NCBI RefSeq assembly: GCF_024713945.1
Contig: NC_134679.1
Coordinates: 625,001-689,000 of the forward strand
DNA: 64,000 nucleotides
DNA from: Dermatophagoides farinae
Taxonomy: Eukaryota > Arthropoda > Arachnida > Sarcoptiformes > Pyroglyphidae
Reading direction: 5' to 3'
How positions within the stretch are numbered: position 1 is the first letter of the stretch; each line of letters opens with the position of its first letter. Made by a program: the position numbers and the translations under genes. Under the pieces are notes generated by a model. The model had not been told where the DNA came from, ran no database searches, and worked only from the letters and a program-made list of their open reading frames with translations. Below, piece after piece: positions 12,625 to 26,177 of this stretch.

Positions 12625-15600
12625 CATTCGGTTTTAAGAAAATGAAAATAAAAATAAAAATAATCCCCAAAACCAGAAAAGAAAAAAAAATCGTGCCATG
12701 AATACATTATTTGAGTTATCAAAAGCAATAATTAATCAGCAAATATTGACAGTTTGTAGCCGCCGCTGCCGCCGACACTTATTACAACAGAATAAAATAA
12801 GAATATTTTTTCATGCAGAAAAAAAATTGTTAATATCAAACCAGAGAGAGAGAGAGAGAGAGAGAGAAAATGAATGAATGAAAAAAATGAGTAAATTAGA
12901 AATTAGCTCGGCAAGTGGGGCAAAAAAAAAAGAAAGAAAATGAATCGAGTGTCGTGAATGAAGCTGATTGATAAATGGTAAAAATGTGAATTATTATCAT
13001 CATCATCACCATCATCATGATGTTAACAATGAGATTTTTTTTTTTGGCAAAAAACGTCTGCTGTTGGTGGTTGATTTATTTGAATTTGAAAATTTTCAAA
13101 TTCATCATCATCATCATCATCATCACTAGCGACGACAACAACGGCAAAAAAAAGCCCATTAACACCACTGTGTGTATCATTGAGAAGATTAGACGATGGA
13201 AATAAAAGAGAAAAAAAAATTCCATAAATCGAGAAACATTACGAATCAATCCTTTTATACATTTCATTTCATTTCATTTTTTTTTCTGGCTGGTTGGTTA
13301 TAAATCAAAAAATGAACATTTTGTTTCGCTGTTTTTGTTGTTGTTGTTGTTGTTGTTTGTAATTTATTCAAATTATAAAACACAGCAAAAAAAGAAAAGA
13401 CGCCAGATGAACAAATTTTTTTTTTGTTCATTGCGCTCGCTTTTATAGCATCAATTTTCATGTCATCGACACAGTCACAGCAACAAAAATGAACATTTCT
13501 TTGCCTTTCACTTGGATATTTGTCATGTTTAAAGATGCAAATTTTTTTTTCATTTCTTTCATTTTCACCAACCAAATCTATCCATCTTTTGACATTATGA
13601 ATATTTTATCATCATCATCATCATTGCCATTTTTCTGGTGCTGGTGAGAAGCTTTTTTTCTCAGTTATATGAAAAAAAAACACTAAACATTGAAAAAAAT
13701 GGCTAACCATTTTTCTTCATATTCAGAGAATTTTCGTTTCGTATATGAAAATGGTTTTTTTTCTTTCTTCCTTTCTTTCTTTCTGTATTCTGTTTCTGGA
13801 ACCACCAGACAATATGAACGATACTCAGAATCCTCATTTGCTAGGCTTCAAAATTGATTTTTGTTTATAAAAAAATTTTCCATATGAAGCGAAAAACACG
13901 AGCTAATCAAGTTGTTGTTGTTGTTTTGCTCATTCGAATCATATCAAACCGAATCGATGGATGAATGAACCTCATTCGTTGTTTTTGGAAAAAAAAATTC
14001 TTCGGCTGAAACTAATTTAGATAAACAAATAAATTAACTTTATTCCACTCGTCGTCGTCGTCGTCGGCATTCTCAAACAATTTTCATCGAAATTTTCAGC
14101 ATCTTTATAGAGATAGAGAGGGCTAAATAAAAGGAGCCAATTGAAATAATGATGATGATGCCGGGCTTTGTGATAATAAGACGCGCGCTTGATAATGAAG
14201 ATTGCTGTGAGCAATTTTCAACAACAACAACAACAACAACAAAGATCGATCAATCGATCGATTCATCAATCGATTGATGAGAATGAATGAATGAATAAAT
14301 AAATAAATGGATGAATGGATAACAGAGCAAAAAATTGTTGTTGTCTTTGATTAAATCATCGATAGATCGATCCACACACATACGAAGCAAATTATGATTT
14401 CTGTTTATTCTGTTTATCTGTGCGTGTGTATGTGTGTGAAAAGAATTCATGATCAGATTCAGATTGATTCAGTGTGTTTGTGTTTGTTTTAGATCGTGAT
14501 TTTTTTTTCATTTTTCAAAAAACAAAAACAAAAAAAATTAAATTAGAAATTCAATATTCAATACTCATTATTTGATATTATTCGGATGAATATGAACAAA
14601 AAAAAACCATTATCATCATCTGATAAATGGATTGTTGAACAAAAAAAAATGAATCAATCCAAATCGATCAAATGTTTTTAATGCCATCATTATGCTTTGA
14701 TGCGATTCTCATTTTGACTATATACAAACACACAAATCCTTACATCATGGATCGATTTATATTCATTCGGGCAAAAACAAAAACAAAAAATGAATCATTC
14801 GCTCATGTTTTTTGATTGGTTGTCGTTTAACGGATAAATTCATAAAATGGAGATCATTAATAATGGAAAAATAAGAAGAAGTAAGATTTTGCCATTATTA
14901 TTTCGTTTGTTTGATGGAATAATTTTTTTTCTTTTTTTTTTGCAGAAAGAAACCAAATTCATGATAACGAAAGAAATATGAATGTTAAATATTCATACAT
15001 GGACATGGAAACTTTGTATGGAATAATATTCCATATAATCATTATCGTTATGTGATGGATAAATATAAATCATAATCAAAACCACTATGACTGACATTTT
15101 GGTATTTTATTTTCCATAGGCCAAAACGAAATTAAACACACACTAGACACACATGAATATTGTATCGTAGAATCGTTATCACTATCATCATGAATCTACA
15201 ATGTAATGAAAGAATTTTGGCTGTTGTTTTTCATTTGTTTTGTCTCGTTTGCTAATTACCTGCATGTGTGCCTTTCTTTTTCGTTTCGATGAATGAATAA
15301 ATCAACATCGAACAATGATGATGATCGATTATAGAAAAAAAACTTTTGGTCACTTGACCTAGAAATTCTGACCATATATATATAGAGAAAAATAAAAATA
15401 AACATTCAACAGAATCCATTAATTATCAAAAGAAAAAAAAACACGTCAACATGTATATTGACCAATGCCGGTCTATACTGATTCGTTTGTGTTTCATTTC
15501 AGCAAAAATTCATATGAAATTTTTTTTTCTTTCAAAAAATTCCGTAAATCGATTAATCGTTTGTTTTAAACTTTAAAAAAAATTGCTACAACGAATTTTT

Positions 15601-16150
15601 TCATCGGAAAAAAAATTAAACGTGTGTGTGAAACAAAACGAAAAAAAAAATTCGAAACCAAATGGATCGAATTCTTGTTCTAGTGTGTGTGTGTGCGTGT
15701 GAAAAAAAAATGGAACCAAAAACGAAAAAAAAAATCCGCGAAAACGAAGAATAATGGTCAAATGAACAGTGCACACTGTGTGCAAGCAAACGAAAAAAAA
15801 AGGAAACGAAACAATAAATGATGTATCGATTTCGGATTCAAATAATTTATCACCCAGAATCCAAGAAAAAAAAACAACAACGTAAAACAAGTAATGTTTC
15901 AAAGATTCTTGGATTGTCATTACAAAATGTTCATTCTCTCATTCTCTCTCTGCGTGTGTGTGTGTATGTCGTTGTTAGTTTCATTTTCTTATTAGATAAA
16001 TTCTCTTTCCATCTCTCTCTCTCCGGGTTATATTATTTTAGCTATTTATTTCGATTGTGTCACGTCAATATATAAAATATATACGTTTACGTAATAGTAA
16101 CAATAAAAGCAGTAGTAATTGACGCCATTGGATAACTATTTCACTTTTTT

Positions 16151-16220
16151 GTTGTTGTTGTTGTTGTCGTTGTTGTTGTTGTTGTCGTTGTTGTTGTTGT
16201 TGTCGTTGTTGTTGTTGTTA
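16151..16220. repeat. 18-bp minisatellite (five GTT plus GTC)
   Basis: The unit is five GTT triplets followed by GTC. Three full copies are followed by a truncated fourth. It is a higher-order repeat rather than a plain GTT run. Non-coding as far as I can see. Confidence 0.9.
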
Positions 16221-16809
16221 TAGCTGTATATATTGAAAATATTATGAATGATACATGGAATCGGAATATACATTGAATTGTTGTCGTAGATTCGATTCCG
16301 ATGGAATGAAAGAATGAAATCGAGATTCTCGTTTCTATTTCACAATTCTATTTTCACATGTCTTTTATTCGGTGTGTTTGAAACTCAACTAAATAAAAAC
16401 AAAACAAAAACAAAACAAAATAATAATGACAATAATTGGACCATTAATATAAATTATTATTATTACACCAATGTGTGTGTGTGTGTGGGTGTGGGTGTGG
16501 CACGTTGTGGATAAACGTAATGTTTGGATTTTTTTTCCCCGTTCTGTTAACGTTTCGGTATTTATTTATTGTTGTTGTTGTTGCTGTTGTTGTTGTTTTC
16601 GTTTTGATTTTGGATGTCATCATTACATTATAGTCTATATCGATTATTGATTGTATAAATTATCATTGTAGAGTTGTTTTTTTTTTGGTTATTGGAAGTG
16701 GCACATAAACACACACATTATTATTATTTGTCATTTGAAGCTATAATTTTAGATTAGTTGTTCTGGCGTAACAACTTTATATTTCGGATTGGTGTGTTTG
16801 TGTGCGGTA

Positions 16810-16811
<2 letters not shown>

Positions 16812-16842
<31 letters not shown>
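16812..16842. repeat. (TC)n microsatellite
   Basis: Uninterrupted CT dinucleotides in non-coding DNA. Confidence 0.95.
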
Positions 16843-16846
<4 letters not shown>

Positions 16847-19800
16847 ATTTCAAAAAAATCTGAAAATCATCTGAAAATAAAATATCATCATCGATGATTA
16901 TTGATGATGGTGATGAAATCGATGATGGTTATAGAAAAATCAACACAAAAAAAACTTTGAAATTCTCATAGGAAATGTGGATTTTTGCTGATGACAAGAG
17001 AAACAAAACAAACAAAAAAATTTACTACACCAACTCACACATTTGGTCGAAATTTAGTGGCAGTACCGGAAAAAAAAATTTCATTGTTTTTTTTACATTC
17101 GAAAAAAATGACATTATTTATTATTTAAAATAATGGCTAATAACATTGCAGCGGTGGGTGGGTGTTGGAGATGAAAAAAAAAAAAAATTCGCCACCACTA
17201 TTTCACATCATTCATCCACCATTCATTTATTTATGATCAATAATTCCAAAGAGAGAAAAAGTATTAAAAAAATGACCAACTGCTGTTGCTGCTGCTGCTG
17301 CTAATCTGCTGACCGGCTTGTATGACAACAACAACGGCAAAAAAAAAGTAAAACAGATTAAATACATTGGCATCAGCTTGGAAAGAAAAAATCTATCAGA
17401 TAGATAGATTGGATCGATCGATCAATCTATGTCTCATATATATATATATCGATTGTTTGTTTTATTGGATAACAATTTTTATTCTTTAGACACACACATA
17501 GAAAAAAACAAATTATCAATAACATACACATACTAGCACCAATGTTTTCATGATAATAAATGGACATCATCAACAGGATGAAGAAAAGAAAAAAAAATAA
17601 CCAAATCAATTGCTCCTAGAACATGTGTGTGTGTGTGTGTTGTTTGTTGTTGTTGTTGTTGTTGTAGCTATTGGTAAAGATTACATTATTTACAAAACAA
17701 CAAAAAATAATATTAAAAAAAAGGCATAACGATTACGAGAAAATGAAGCTTTTTCTTTTTTTTTCTAGTAAATCCTTAAATCATTTCATTCCTCCTGTTT
17801 GATATAACTAAAACAATCATAAACTATAAGTCATTCATTCATGAAGACCAGATTTTCTCATTCTTTTCTTTTTTTTTGGAACACTAAATGTGCGTAAGTT
17901 GTAAGAAAAAAAAAATGCAAAGCCTTTCGATAAACAAACAGCCAGAAATGAGAAATTCTTGGTTACGGCCGTAAATATACACCGTATGTATAGTGATGTT
18001 GGACATTATTGGTCAAATATTGAACAACAATCAACAACAACAACAACAACAACGACAACGATCGATTGATTTATTATATGGATACTATAAATCATTTAAT
18101 GTCTTGGCCATTGGCTTTTTTTTCTTGCGATACGATTCTGATCAACATTGCTTATTGGATTATTATCATTATTATCGTTGTTTTTCGAAACGCAGAAAAA
18201 AAATTGGCTAGTAAGAAAAGAAAAATTTTCCGGCATTTTTGTTTTCTGGAACTGATTCCATATTTTTTCTTCTTTTCATAATAATAACGACAACGATGTG
18301 CACAAGTGGTGATGAATTCATTTGAATTTTGTTTGTTCCATCACTAAAAAAATTCAAATCCGATTATTATTTGTCAAATTCGGATGGAAAAAAATTGCTT
18401 CAAAGAAGAAAAAAAAAATCGTTTGTTGCCAACACACACCCAGGCACAAAAACTAATCTGTGAATAAATGAAAAATAAAAAAAAATGTAATCAGATTATA
18501 GAATAAATATTGCTTGTTCACTATCCATCATTATCAATTCTGAATTTGAAATGAATTTAATTTTCAAAAATTCAAAACAAAATTGGAAAAAAAACATCAT
18601 AAGAATAGAATGTCAATTTTTTTTTGTTGAATCCAAAAAGTCAATGGTCATTTTGTACGTTCAATCATTCAAATTATTTATTGCTTTTTTTGCAAATATC
18701 AAAAAAAAATTTGTTTACACACACACACACAGAGAGAGAGAGAAACCGAATCAAAAAGCCATTATTCATCACAACCGACCACCAAACACCACACACACAG
18801 AATTGATAATGACCACCATAAACAGAAAAAAAATGATTCCATTTTTCAACATTCATTGAATTTGATTTCAACAACAACAACAACGACAACAAAATAAACA
18901 AAAAACACGTTTTCATTTTTTTTTATTATTTTCTTCTTTTCGGTCCATGAGTTTCCGGAATGGCGGGGTAACAGGAAAAAAAAACATTCCCATTTCTCAT
19001 TTCAAATTTTATTCCATCATCACGTATGGCTATTATGATTATTATTATTATTATGGCGAAAATAATTTGAGATTCACCATTCCACCAAATCGATTGAGGG
19101 GTTCTCTCCCTCTAGCCAACATTTGAAAACGTGCAAGCGAATAAAAAAAAATGCAATGGTCAAGAATCCATTTTTTCGTTTCTCTCTCTTGGTTATGGAA
19201 TCCAAAAACAACCAGAATCAAAATGTTTTTTTTTTGGGCGAAAATATTCCACACACACATGCAGAATCAGTAGTAGCAGCGGTGGTATCGATTCCAGTGA
19301 AGCGAAAAAAAATAGAATCTAAAAAATTCTAATCGAGTATTTTAGATTCTGCTTGCTTTGGGATTTTTTTTCTTCGTTTTTCATTCATTTACATTCACTA
19401 TTCATATATATTCATATATATTATGATTATCTTAAAAAAAAGAAGAATTTTCGCAAGAATCGTCATCATTATATTCACAAGTTGTTCATGTTCGTGTCGT
19501 TGTTGTTGATTATCTCTCTCTCTCTCTATTACTCGTATCATTTTTATATATGGATGGATGGATGGTTGGTTGGTTGATTGAGGAATATCATTTGAAATTT
19601 GATTCGATTCGAATCGCGCGATTGAACCACGTTCTCAATTCCCGTTAGGAATAGAATCGAATCGAATCGAAAAAAAAGGAAAGAATATCTTTTTTTTATT
19701 TATTTCGCCCACTATAGAATATTTGTTGTTGTTGTTGTTGTTAGCCACAAATTGCAATTTATTTTTTTTGCCATTTTTTTCATAGTTCAAAATTCCTAAA

Positions 19801-20288
19801 AAAAAGCCAATCATCCAGACCAAAGAATACCATCTCGTGAAAATATCATTTTTATTTGTTGTTTCCATATGAAATCGAAATCAACGTTTCATATGATCTA
19901 AATTATTATTATTCGAGTTTTTGATATGAAAAAAATGATAAATTTTTCAGAATTTAAAATTCAAAATCGAATTTTTTTTTTCTTGCTGCATTTACATGCT
20001 ATTGAAACGTATGAACATGTGAAGTATGTGTATATGATCACAAGTACTTGCAACGTATGAATAGAGATTTCCAGATTACAGCTGTATTTGGCTAGTAAAT
20101 TCTGGAATTTTCTTGACACATTATGTTTTACATGCGTTCTTTCTCATTGTGACATTCGAATTGAATCGAATAAAATACAAAAACACGATACTGTTTTTTT
20201 TTGTTCAGCAATTTTTTATCGGTCACAATTTGCGATTTTTTCCATATTTGATTTTTTTTTGTAATCGATCTCATTAATAACAACAACT

Positions 20289-21460
20289 ATGAGTACCGTT
20301 TCAGACAATAATAAAGCTCAGGTATGTTTGATCATCATCATCATCAGCTTTTTTTTATTAATCTGATGATTATATCACAACTTTTTTCAGGCATTGTCTG
20401 CTAAAAATAAAGGCAATGATCTTTATAAACAACGAAAATTCGATGAAGCATTGGCCTGTTATGATCAAGCGATCGAATTGGATCCAACCGATATCACTTT
20501 TTTGAATAATAAATCGGCCGTCTATTTTGAACAAGGTAATTATGATGAAGCAATCAAACAATGTGAAAAAGCAATCGAAATTGGTCGAGAAAATCGTGCC
20601 GATTTCAAATTGATTGCTAAAGCATATGCCAGGATGGCCAGCTGCTATCAACGTAAAGAACAATATGAAGATGCGCGAACATTTTTTCAAAAATCATTAA
20701 CCGAACATCGAACTCCGGAAACATTGTCCAAATTGAGTGATGTTGAAAAAATAATCAAAGAAAAAGAACGTAAAGCCTATATTGATCCAGATAAATCGTT
20801 GGAGGAGAAAAAATTGGGTAATGAAATGTTCCAGAAAGGTGATTATCCTGCCGCAATCAAACATTATACGGAAGCTATCAAACGTAATCCGGATGATGCT
20901 AAACTTTTCAGTAATCGTGCCGCCTGTTATCAGAAGTTAACTGAATTTAATTTGGCTTTAAAAGATTGTGAAGAATGTATTCGCCTTGAACCAACTTTTG
21001 GTAGGTCATCATCATTTTAATAGTAATTGTCTCTATTAAATCTCTCTATTTCAGTGAAAGGTTATATTCGAAAAGGCTATGCTTTGTTGGCCGCAAAAGA
21101 ACATGCAAAAGCTCAAGCAGCTTTTCAGAAAGCATTGGAAATTGATGAAAACAACAAGGAAGCAATCGAAGGCTATCGTAAATGTTGTATGTCTTCATCG
21201 CCGGAAGATATTCGTAAACGAGCAATGGCTGATCCTGAAATACAAAAAATTCTAGCTGATCCTGCTATGCAAATGATTCTTCAACAAATGCAAAATGATC
21301 CAAAAGCATTACATGAGTATGTTAATTGTTAAATAGATGAATTATTGGCTCTTACTAATTTCATTCTTTTTTTTCACTTGAATTCAGACATTTAAAAGAT
21401 CCAGAAATTTCAAGCAAAATTTTCAAATTGATGGAAAGTGGAATAATTTCGGTTCGCTAA
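20289..21460 (+). CDS. STI1: short STI1/Hop, Hsp70-Hsp90 organizing co-chaperone
   Basis: Four exons: 20289-20321, 20391-21000, 21055-21316 and 21388-21460, with 54-71-nt GT-AG introns, give 325 residues. Residues about 12-130 are TPR2A, about 137-250 are TPR2B, and the C-terminal 65 form DP2, ending in a typical [10 protein letters not shown] tail. The carboxylate-clamp residues that grip EEVD tails are visible in both TPR blocks ([38 protein letters not shown]). The family role is a cytosolic Hsp90 co-chaperone. Vertebrate Hop has about 540 residues and an N-terminal TPR1-DP1. That half is absent, leaving a layout like the short STI-1 of nematodes. The start is the ATG of a short first exon in frame with TPR2A; no TPR1-like frame occurs upstream. 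A poly(A) signal lies at 21613-21618. Confidence 0.95.
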
Positions 21461-21795
21461 CTTGCAAAATTGAAAATTTTTTTTCTCCAAAACTCAGTTT
21501 TTTATTCGATAAAATACAACTAACAATAAGCAACACATGCATAGCTGAATTAGTGTGTTTTCCAGCCAAGCCTATTCTATGCTCGATGTATTTTTATGGT
21601 CACTTTTTTTATAATAAAAAAAAATGAATAAATGACATTTATGGATTATCTCTGAAAAAAATTGTCAATTTCATTACTAGTGCTGCCATCTGGCCATTGT
21701 TAGATTGGATAATAATCGATATATCGATTTTTTCTGTTTCAAATGTTGATTGTTCGATCACATGTGGAAATTAAAAAGACAACACAACAAAAACA
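21461..21795. other. STI1-TMEM70 intergenic spacer
   Basis: This 335-bp spacer lies between two same-strand genes. It holds the STI1 3' UTR with AATAAA at 21613-21618 and the presumed TMEM70 promoter, with no obvious TATA box. Confidence 0.7.
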
Positions 21796-22341
21796 ATGGC
21801 AAAAAGTGAAACACCAGGAAGATTAATTTATGAAGCACCCGAACAGATGGTACGTTTGATTAAAATGATTAAAAGATTATCAATATCAACTACCATACTA
21901 TCGGCTGGTGTACAACCATTTTTATATCCAAAATTAATTGCTACTGGTTCATCATTAACGATGGGTTTCGCAACGGTCACTTGTGCCGGTATATTTATAT
22001 CGCCATTAATTTTGAATTGGTTCACAAAAAGATATGTAACAAAATTATATTATAATGAACAAAATGATCAATTCATTGCAAAACATTTAAATCTAATAAA
22101 TCGTGATGTACAATTGGCATATAAATCAAATCAAGTTCAAGTACCAGAAATGTTGGGCATTTTCACCACATATATCGTGGATGAGATGAAGAAAAAACGA
22201 CCATTATTTGTCGATCCAAATATGGTGATCGATATGCATGCCTATAAACGAATGCTTGGTTTTGATCGTCCAGTCAATCTGAGGCCTGAAGATTTTCTAC
22301 AAAAACAACAACAACAACAACAACATGATCGTAAATCGTAA
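21796..22341 (+). CDS. TMEM70: TMEM70-like mitochondrial ATP synthase assembly factor
   Basis: Single exon, 181 residues. The opening GRLIYEAPEQMVRLIK resembles the TMEM70 start. Two hydrophobic hairpin segments (about residues 28-50 and 55-75) lead into LILNWFTKRYVTKLYY, the family's most recognisable stretch. Later comes VPEMLGIFTTYIV, then a KRPLFVDPNMVIDMHAYKRM block. The family works in the mitochondrial inner membrane on assembly of the ATP synthase c-ring. The protein is shorter than the human one (about 260), mainly because the long N-terminal targeting region is missing. No clear presequence is visible, so an unrecognised 5' exon or internal targeting is possible. The C-terminus ends in a (CAA)n-encoded Gln run. 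It converges on MARF1. Confidence 0.85.
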   Translation: MAKSETPGRLIYEAPEQMVRLIKMIKRLSISTTILSAGVQPFLYPKLIATGSSLTMGFATVTCAGIFISPLILNWFTKRYVTKLYYNEQNDQFIAKHLNLINRDVQLAYKSNQVQVPEMLGIFTTYIVDEMKKKRPLFVDPNMVIDMHAYKRMLGFDRPVNLRPEDFLQKQQQQQQHDRKS

Positions 22342-22437
22342 ACACAATGATTTTTCTTTATTAATTTTTGTATTTATAAAATTAAACAAAAAAATCGAAA
22401 TATAATTGTTCGTAATAACAAAGCACATAATTTACTC

Positions 22438-22443
22438 AATAAA
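22438..22443 (+). terminator. TMEM70 poly(A) signal
   Basis: AATAAA about 100 bp past the TMEM70 stop, inside the 204-bp gap to the convergent MARF1 gene. Confidence 0.6.
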
Positions 22444-22545
22444 AAAAAAATTTATAGTAGAAAAAAAAGATACAAAATGATATAATTTGTATGCAATAAA
22501 AAAAAAATCAATTCGTAAATTCGAAATTTCAATAACCGTAATATT

Positions 22546-25500
22546 TTAATGAATCATCATTGATGATGATTGTTCTTGGAGAAATTTTTCAAATATCTCT
22601 TCCGATAAAGACTTCTGTTGTTCTGACTGCTGTGATTCACAATAATTACAACGTGGAATCGTACTGAGATCGTAATGAAACCAATCAATTTCTTTGATCA
22701 ATATTGTATGACATTGGAAATCTCTGATTTCGAATAGCCAATCAAATGAAGCAAATGAATCGATTAGATTCGATTGGCCACCACCATTAGTTGGATTGGA
22801 ATATGCCATCGATACACCAAAATGATCATAGAATTCATTTTCAATCTGATCCAAAGTCCATAATGGATGGCCATTATTGCTACTAATACAATGAGGAAAT
22901 ACAATTTTCTCATGCAATAACATAACTGTCAAACATTTGGCTGCAAATTCACACGATGGATTCAATTTGACGATTAATTCATTATTATCATCTTTGATAA
23001 TTTGAATCATTTTTCCAATCTGTTGATCACAAAATAAGCTTAATCCAAATGAAAATCCAAGATGATTATGAAAATGTTGTTTAAGTTCATCGAAAGTAAT
23101 CATTCCATTTGATGATCGATGATGAACAATAATGGTAAAAATTAGGTGAAGAACACGTTGACGCCATGAATGAGAGAATTTATTAAGGAAAATAGTACTT
23201 GATGTATAGATGAGACAATAATTTTCAAACGAGGAATTGACAAGAATTTTTTCAAATAATTTCGATAATGATTTTATGCCCAAATTATCCAAACTAAATG
23301 ATTCATAACGACGATGATAATGATAGATTAAATCATAGATTGGTATTGCAACATTTCTTTCATTATGATGATGATCTGAAATTTCTGATTCTCCATATGA
23401 TATGACTGCCATTTCATTGAATATTTTCAAGAATCGTTTACCCAATTCCATCAATTGTAAATCTACACTTAACATTAATCGATCATGAAATGGTAATGAA
23501 TGTGTCATGATTTCCAAATCACCACCACTATGATTGATAATTAGATTCGATAAACGGCAATAGTTCATTTTTACATTCAATTTTTTATGGATCAGCTGAG
23601 AAAAATCTTCACGAAATTTTGAACAATTTATGGAAAAATCTTGCATCGATAAAAGTGTCTTTTTCAAGTCTGTTTTGATTACATTAAATTCATCTAGTAT
23701 TGCGGAATTCTGAACCAATGGATAACTGAACAGTGCTAATCGTCGATTTTTATCATAAATAAATTTCACTAAATTTGGTCTCAAATCAATAGCCGTGATC
23801 ATATCTTCAATTGAACATGCACCATAAAAAGCGGGATCCAAGTCATCAAAATAATTTGGATCCGATAGATTGAATGGATAAAGTCTAGCCAAATGTGACA
23901 TGAAACGAAGAGCTTGTTCTTTGAAATTCAACGCAACGATACGATGATAACCATATGAATAGATATTGAATTTTTTTCCACATGATTCCAATAATTCAAT
24001 GAGATCTGAAAATCCATAATCACGAGGAATGATATTTTCATCAAAATGACGACGATATTCTACAACAAGATCACTTAATTCAATTGATGGAAAACATGTT
24101 GTTTTATTCGATGTTTGATTTCTCAATAAAGAATGTAAATTCAACATGAATTTTTTCAATAATTTTGATCGTTTACTTGATGATGATGATTGTTGATTGT
24201 GATGGTCCGATGATTCATTGAAAACAATAAATTTTGTTAAAATTTCTTGTTGATCAATTTCAATTTCCATATTACGAATACTGACATTAGGAACACAAGT
24301 AATTAAATGTTCAAGCATCACTTTTGGTCCATCATTATCGTTGATATCATCCAATTCTGTTTCGAATGTTTCAAGCCAACAATCGGGAAATGAATTCAAC
24401 GGTATTTTACCATCATGAGATGATAATAGAAAGCACAGTCTTCGACAAAAAAAATTGAAATCAATATTAATACTGAAGATTTGATTAGAGAATAAGAAAT
24501 TATGATTTTTCGATTGTTTATAATTTTGATTTTGTGAACATATTGTACATGCGGCTGCACGTTTAACAAAAGATTCACTAATCGTCGGTTGACTAATAGT
24601 AGTAGTAGTAGTAGTAGTAGTAGTACGAATTGTGGGTCGAGATTCAGAATTGACACGATTCAATGATTGCTGATGATCATTAATTTGACGACTAGAATAA
24701 TGATTCACAAATGATGATGATGATGTATTTTGATTGGATTGAATAAAATTTGGTTCAAATTTAGATTTGAGAATATGGCCATAAAATTTTCGATTATCAA
24801 CACGTTGATGACAACGTAATGCATCGGAACGGCATTTAAATCGCACAATTGCTTCATGATTTATCATATCAAGATACGTGATGCGTCCACCATTATTGCC
24901 AATAATTCGATTTAATAAACCTTTAATTTGTTCTTCTTCCGCAGCCGATGGAAGATTTGAAATTCGTAATGATGTCACTAATTGATTCCAAAAAATGCCG
25001 TCAATTAGAATTCGAGTTCCAAATAAAATCACTTACTGATAAAATCAGATTGATTATCAATCAGCGGATGATGATTCATTTGTACATTGACAGTATTTGT
25101 CAAACAAAATTGATCATAATCAAAATGATAATGTGAACTCTGCAACAGTGCTGACGATACTTGTTGATGATGAAATAGAATGACCAATACACCAAGACGA
25201 TTTTTAATATCACTCAATACAGGTACAAAATTTATATCACCTAAAAAAATGGATTCGAATCAAATGATCATGAAAAACAATTTCTAATCATCGAATATTG
25301 GATACAAACTTGAAAACAATATAACAGCACAATTTTGTCCATTCGATTGTACAAAACGTAAAATTAATTGTTTCAATTTTTCATCGGCAGCGTTTTTGGC
25401 AAAAGAACTAACATGAATTATATTGACTTGTGTATTATTCAATTCGTTGATCACAGTGGAAGCAAAACTAGGTACATCACAGACAATAGAAAATTCTTTC

Positions 25501-25865
25501 TCAATCAGATTAAATCGTACGATAAATGAACGTATTTTTTCAATCAAATTCGATGGACTAACACCACGTGGAATTGAACAATTTTCAATATCCCAAAACA
25601 CACCAACTGGTTTACGTTGATTAACAATAAAACGGCGATAATCTTGTAGCTGAAGCCAATATTGATTATTAAAATTAACATTCACATGTGCATTGAATTG
25701 ATTTTGATGATCAGAATGATTCATGGTCGATAAAATCATTTGATTTTTGGCAGAATTTGTTTGTTGAAATATGGAAAGTCGATGATATTCACAATTACTC
25801 ATGTCTTTGTTGTTGTTATTGTGGTCGCGTGAAGCAAATTTCGTTTCGAGACACGATATAGACAT
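22546..25865 (-). CDS. MARF1: MARF1/limkain-b1-like NYN-RRM-LOTUS RNA-decay protein
   Basis: Minus-strand exons 25310-25865, 25037-25240 and 22546-24977, with 69- and 59-nt introns, give 1063 residues in frame. Residues about 86-230 are an NYN endonuclease domain: PVGVFWDIENCSIPRG, AKNAADEKLK and FSSDINFVPVLSDIKNR match MARF1 closely. Acidic residues D92, D161 and D187 are in the expected metal-binding places. Residues about 257-330 are one RRM (LRISNLPS start). From about 427 to 1020 I count roughly six LOTUS/OST-HTH-like repeats; the clearest are near 525-605 and 855-930, and the third is degenerate. Human MARF1 is about 1740 residues with two RRMs and eight LOTUS repeats, so this is a shorter form. 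The family cleaves or destabilises mRNAs, notably in oocytes. Poly-Thr and poly-Ser tracts interrupt the RRM-LOTUS linker. Confidence 0.92.
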
Positions 25866-26177
25866 GATAGAGATTCGATGAGGTGGAAATAGTCAAAAAT
25901 TTCAAAAATTTGAAAATATTCGGAAAACAAAAAAAAAAAAATAACAACTGGAAATTCAAATTCAAAAAAATAGTATATATTTAATTTAAATTTTAAAATA
26001 AAATGATGACTAGTTATTGCGTATGTAAAAGTATATTAATTACATCATATTGATGATGATGGGCTTATAATTGATAATAATAATGATCAATCGAATCAAG
26101 GCAAACAATTAAATGATAGTAGCAGCTTTAACAACTTGGAATCACATTGTTTTGACCAATTTTACTTAAAATAAATA
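25866..26177. other. MARF1-KY intergenic spacer
   Basis: AT-rich 312-bp gap between two minus-strand genes. It must hold the MARF1 promoter and the 3' UTR of the KY-like gene. No distinctive motif seen. Confidence 0.6.

Larger units (their letters stand above)
11178..20288. other. gene-poor AT-rich stretch upstream of STI1
   Basis: No supported gene. There is a possible 89-nt plus-strand exon at 11357-11445, after TTTCATCATCTTCAG and before GTAAGT, open as an N/E/T-rich reading, but nothing links to it. A cluster of three dyads lies at 12500-12624. An 18-bp-period minisatellite lies at 16151-16220 and a (TC)n block at 16812-16842. Elsewhere there are (GAT)n, (CAA)n, (GA)n and poly-A/T tracts. 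The last 150 bases before 20289 show no clear TATA box. Confidence 0.6.

Noticed and set aside
20370-20690. Open frame antisense to STI1 exon 2
   Set aside because: The plus strand encodes an unmistakable TPR2A; the minus frame is its shadow and has no family match.
24396-24656. Minus-strand frame inside MARF1 exon 3
   Set aside because: Overlaps the long MARF1 frame in a different phase and is mostly a Leu run from the poly-Thr tract.
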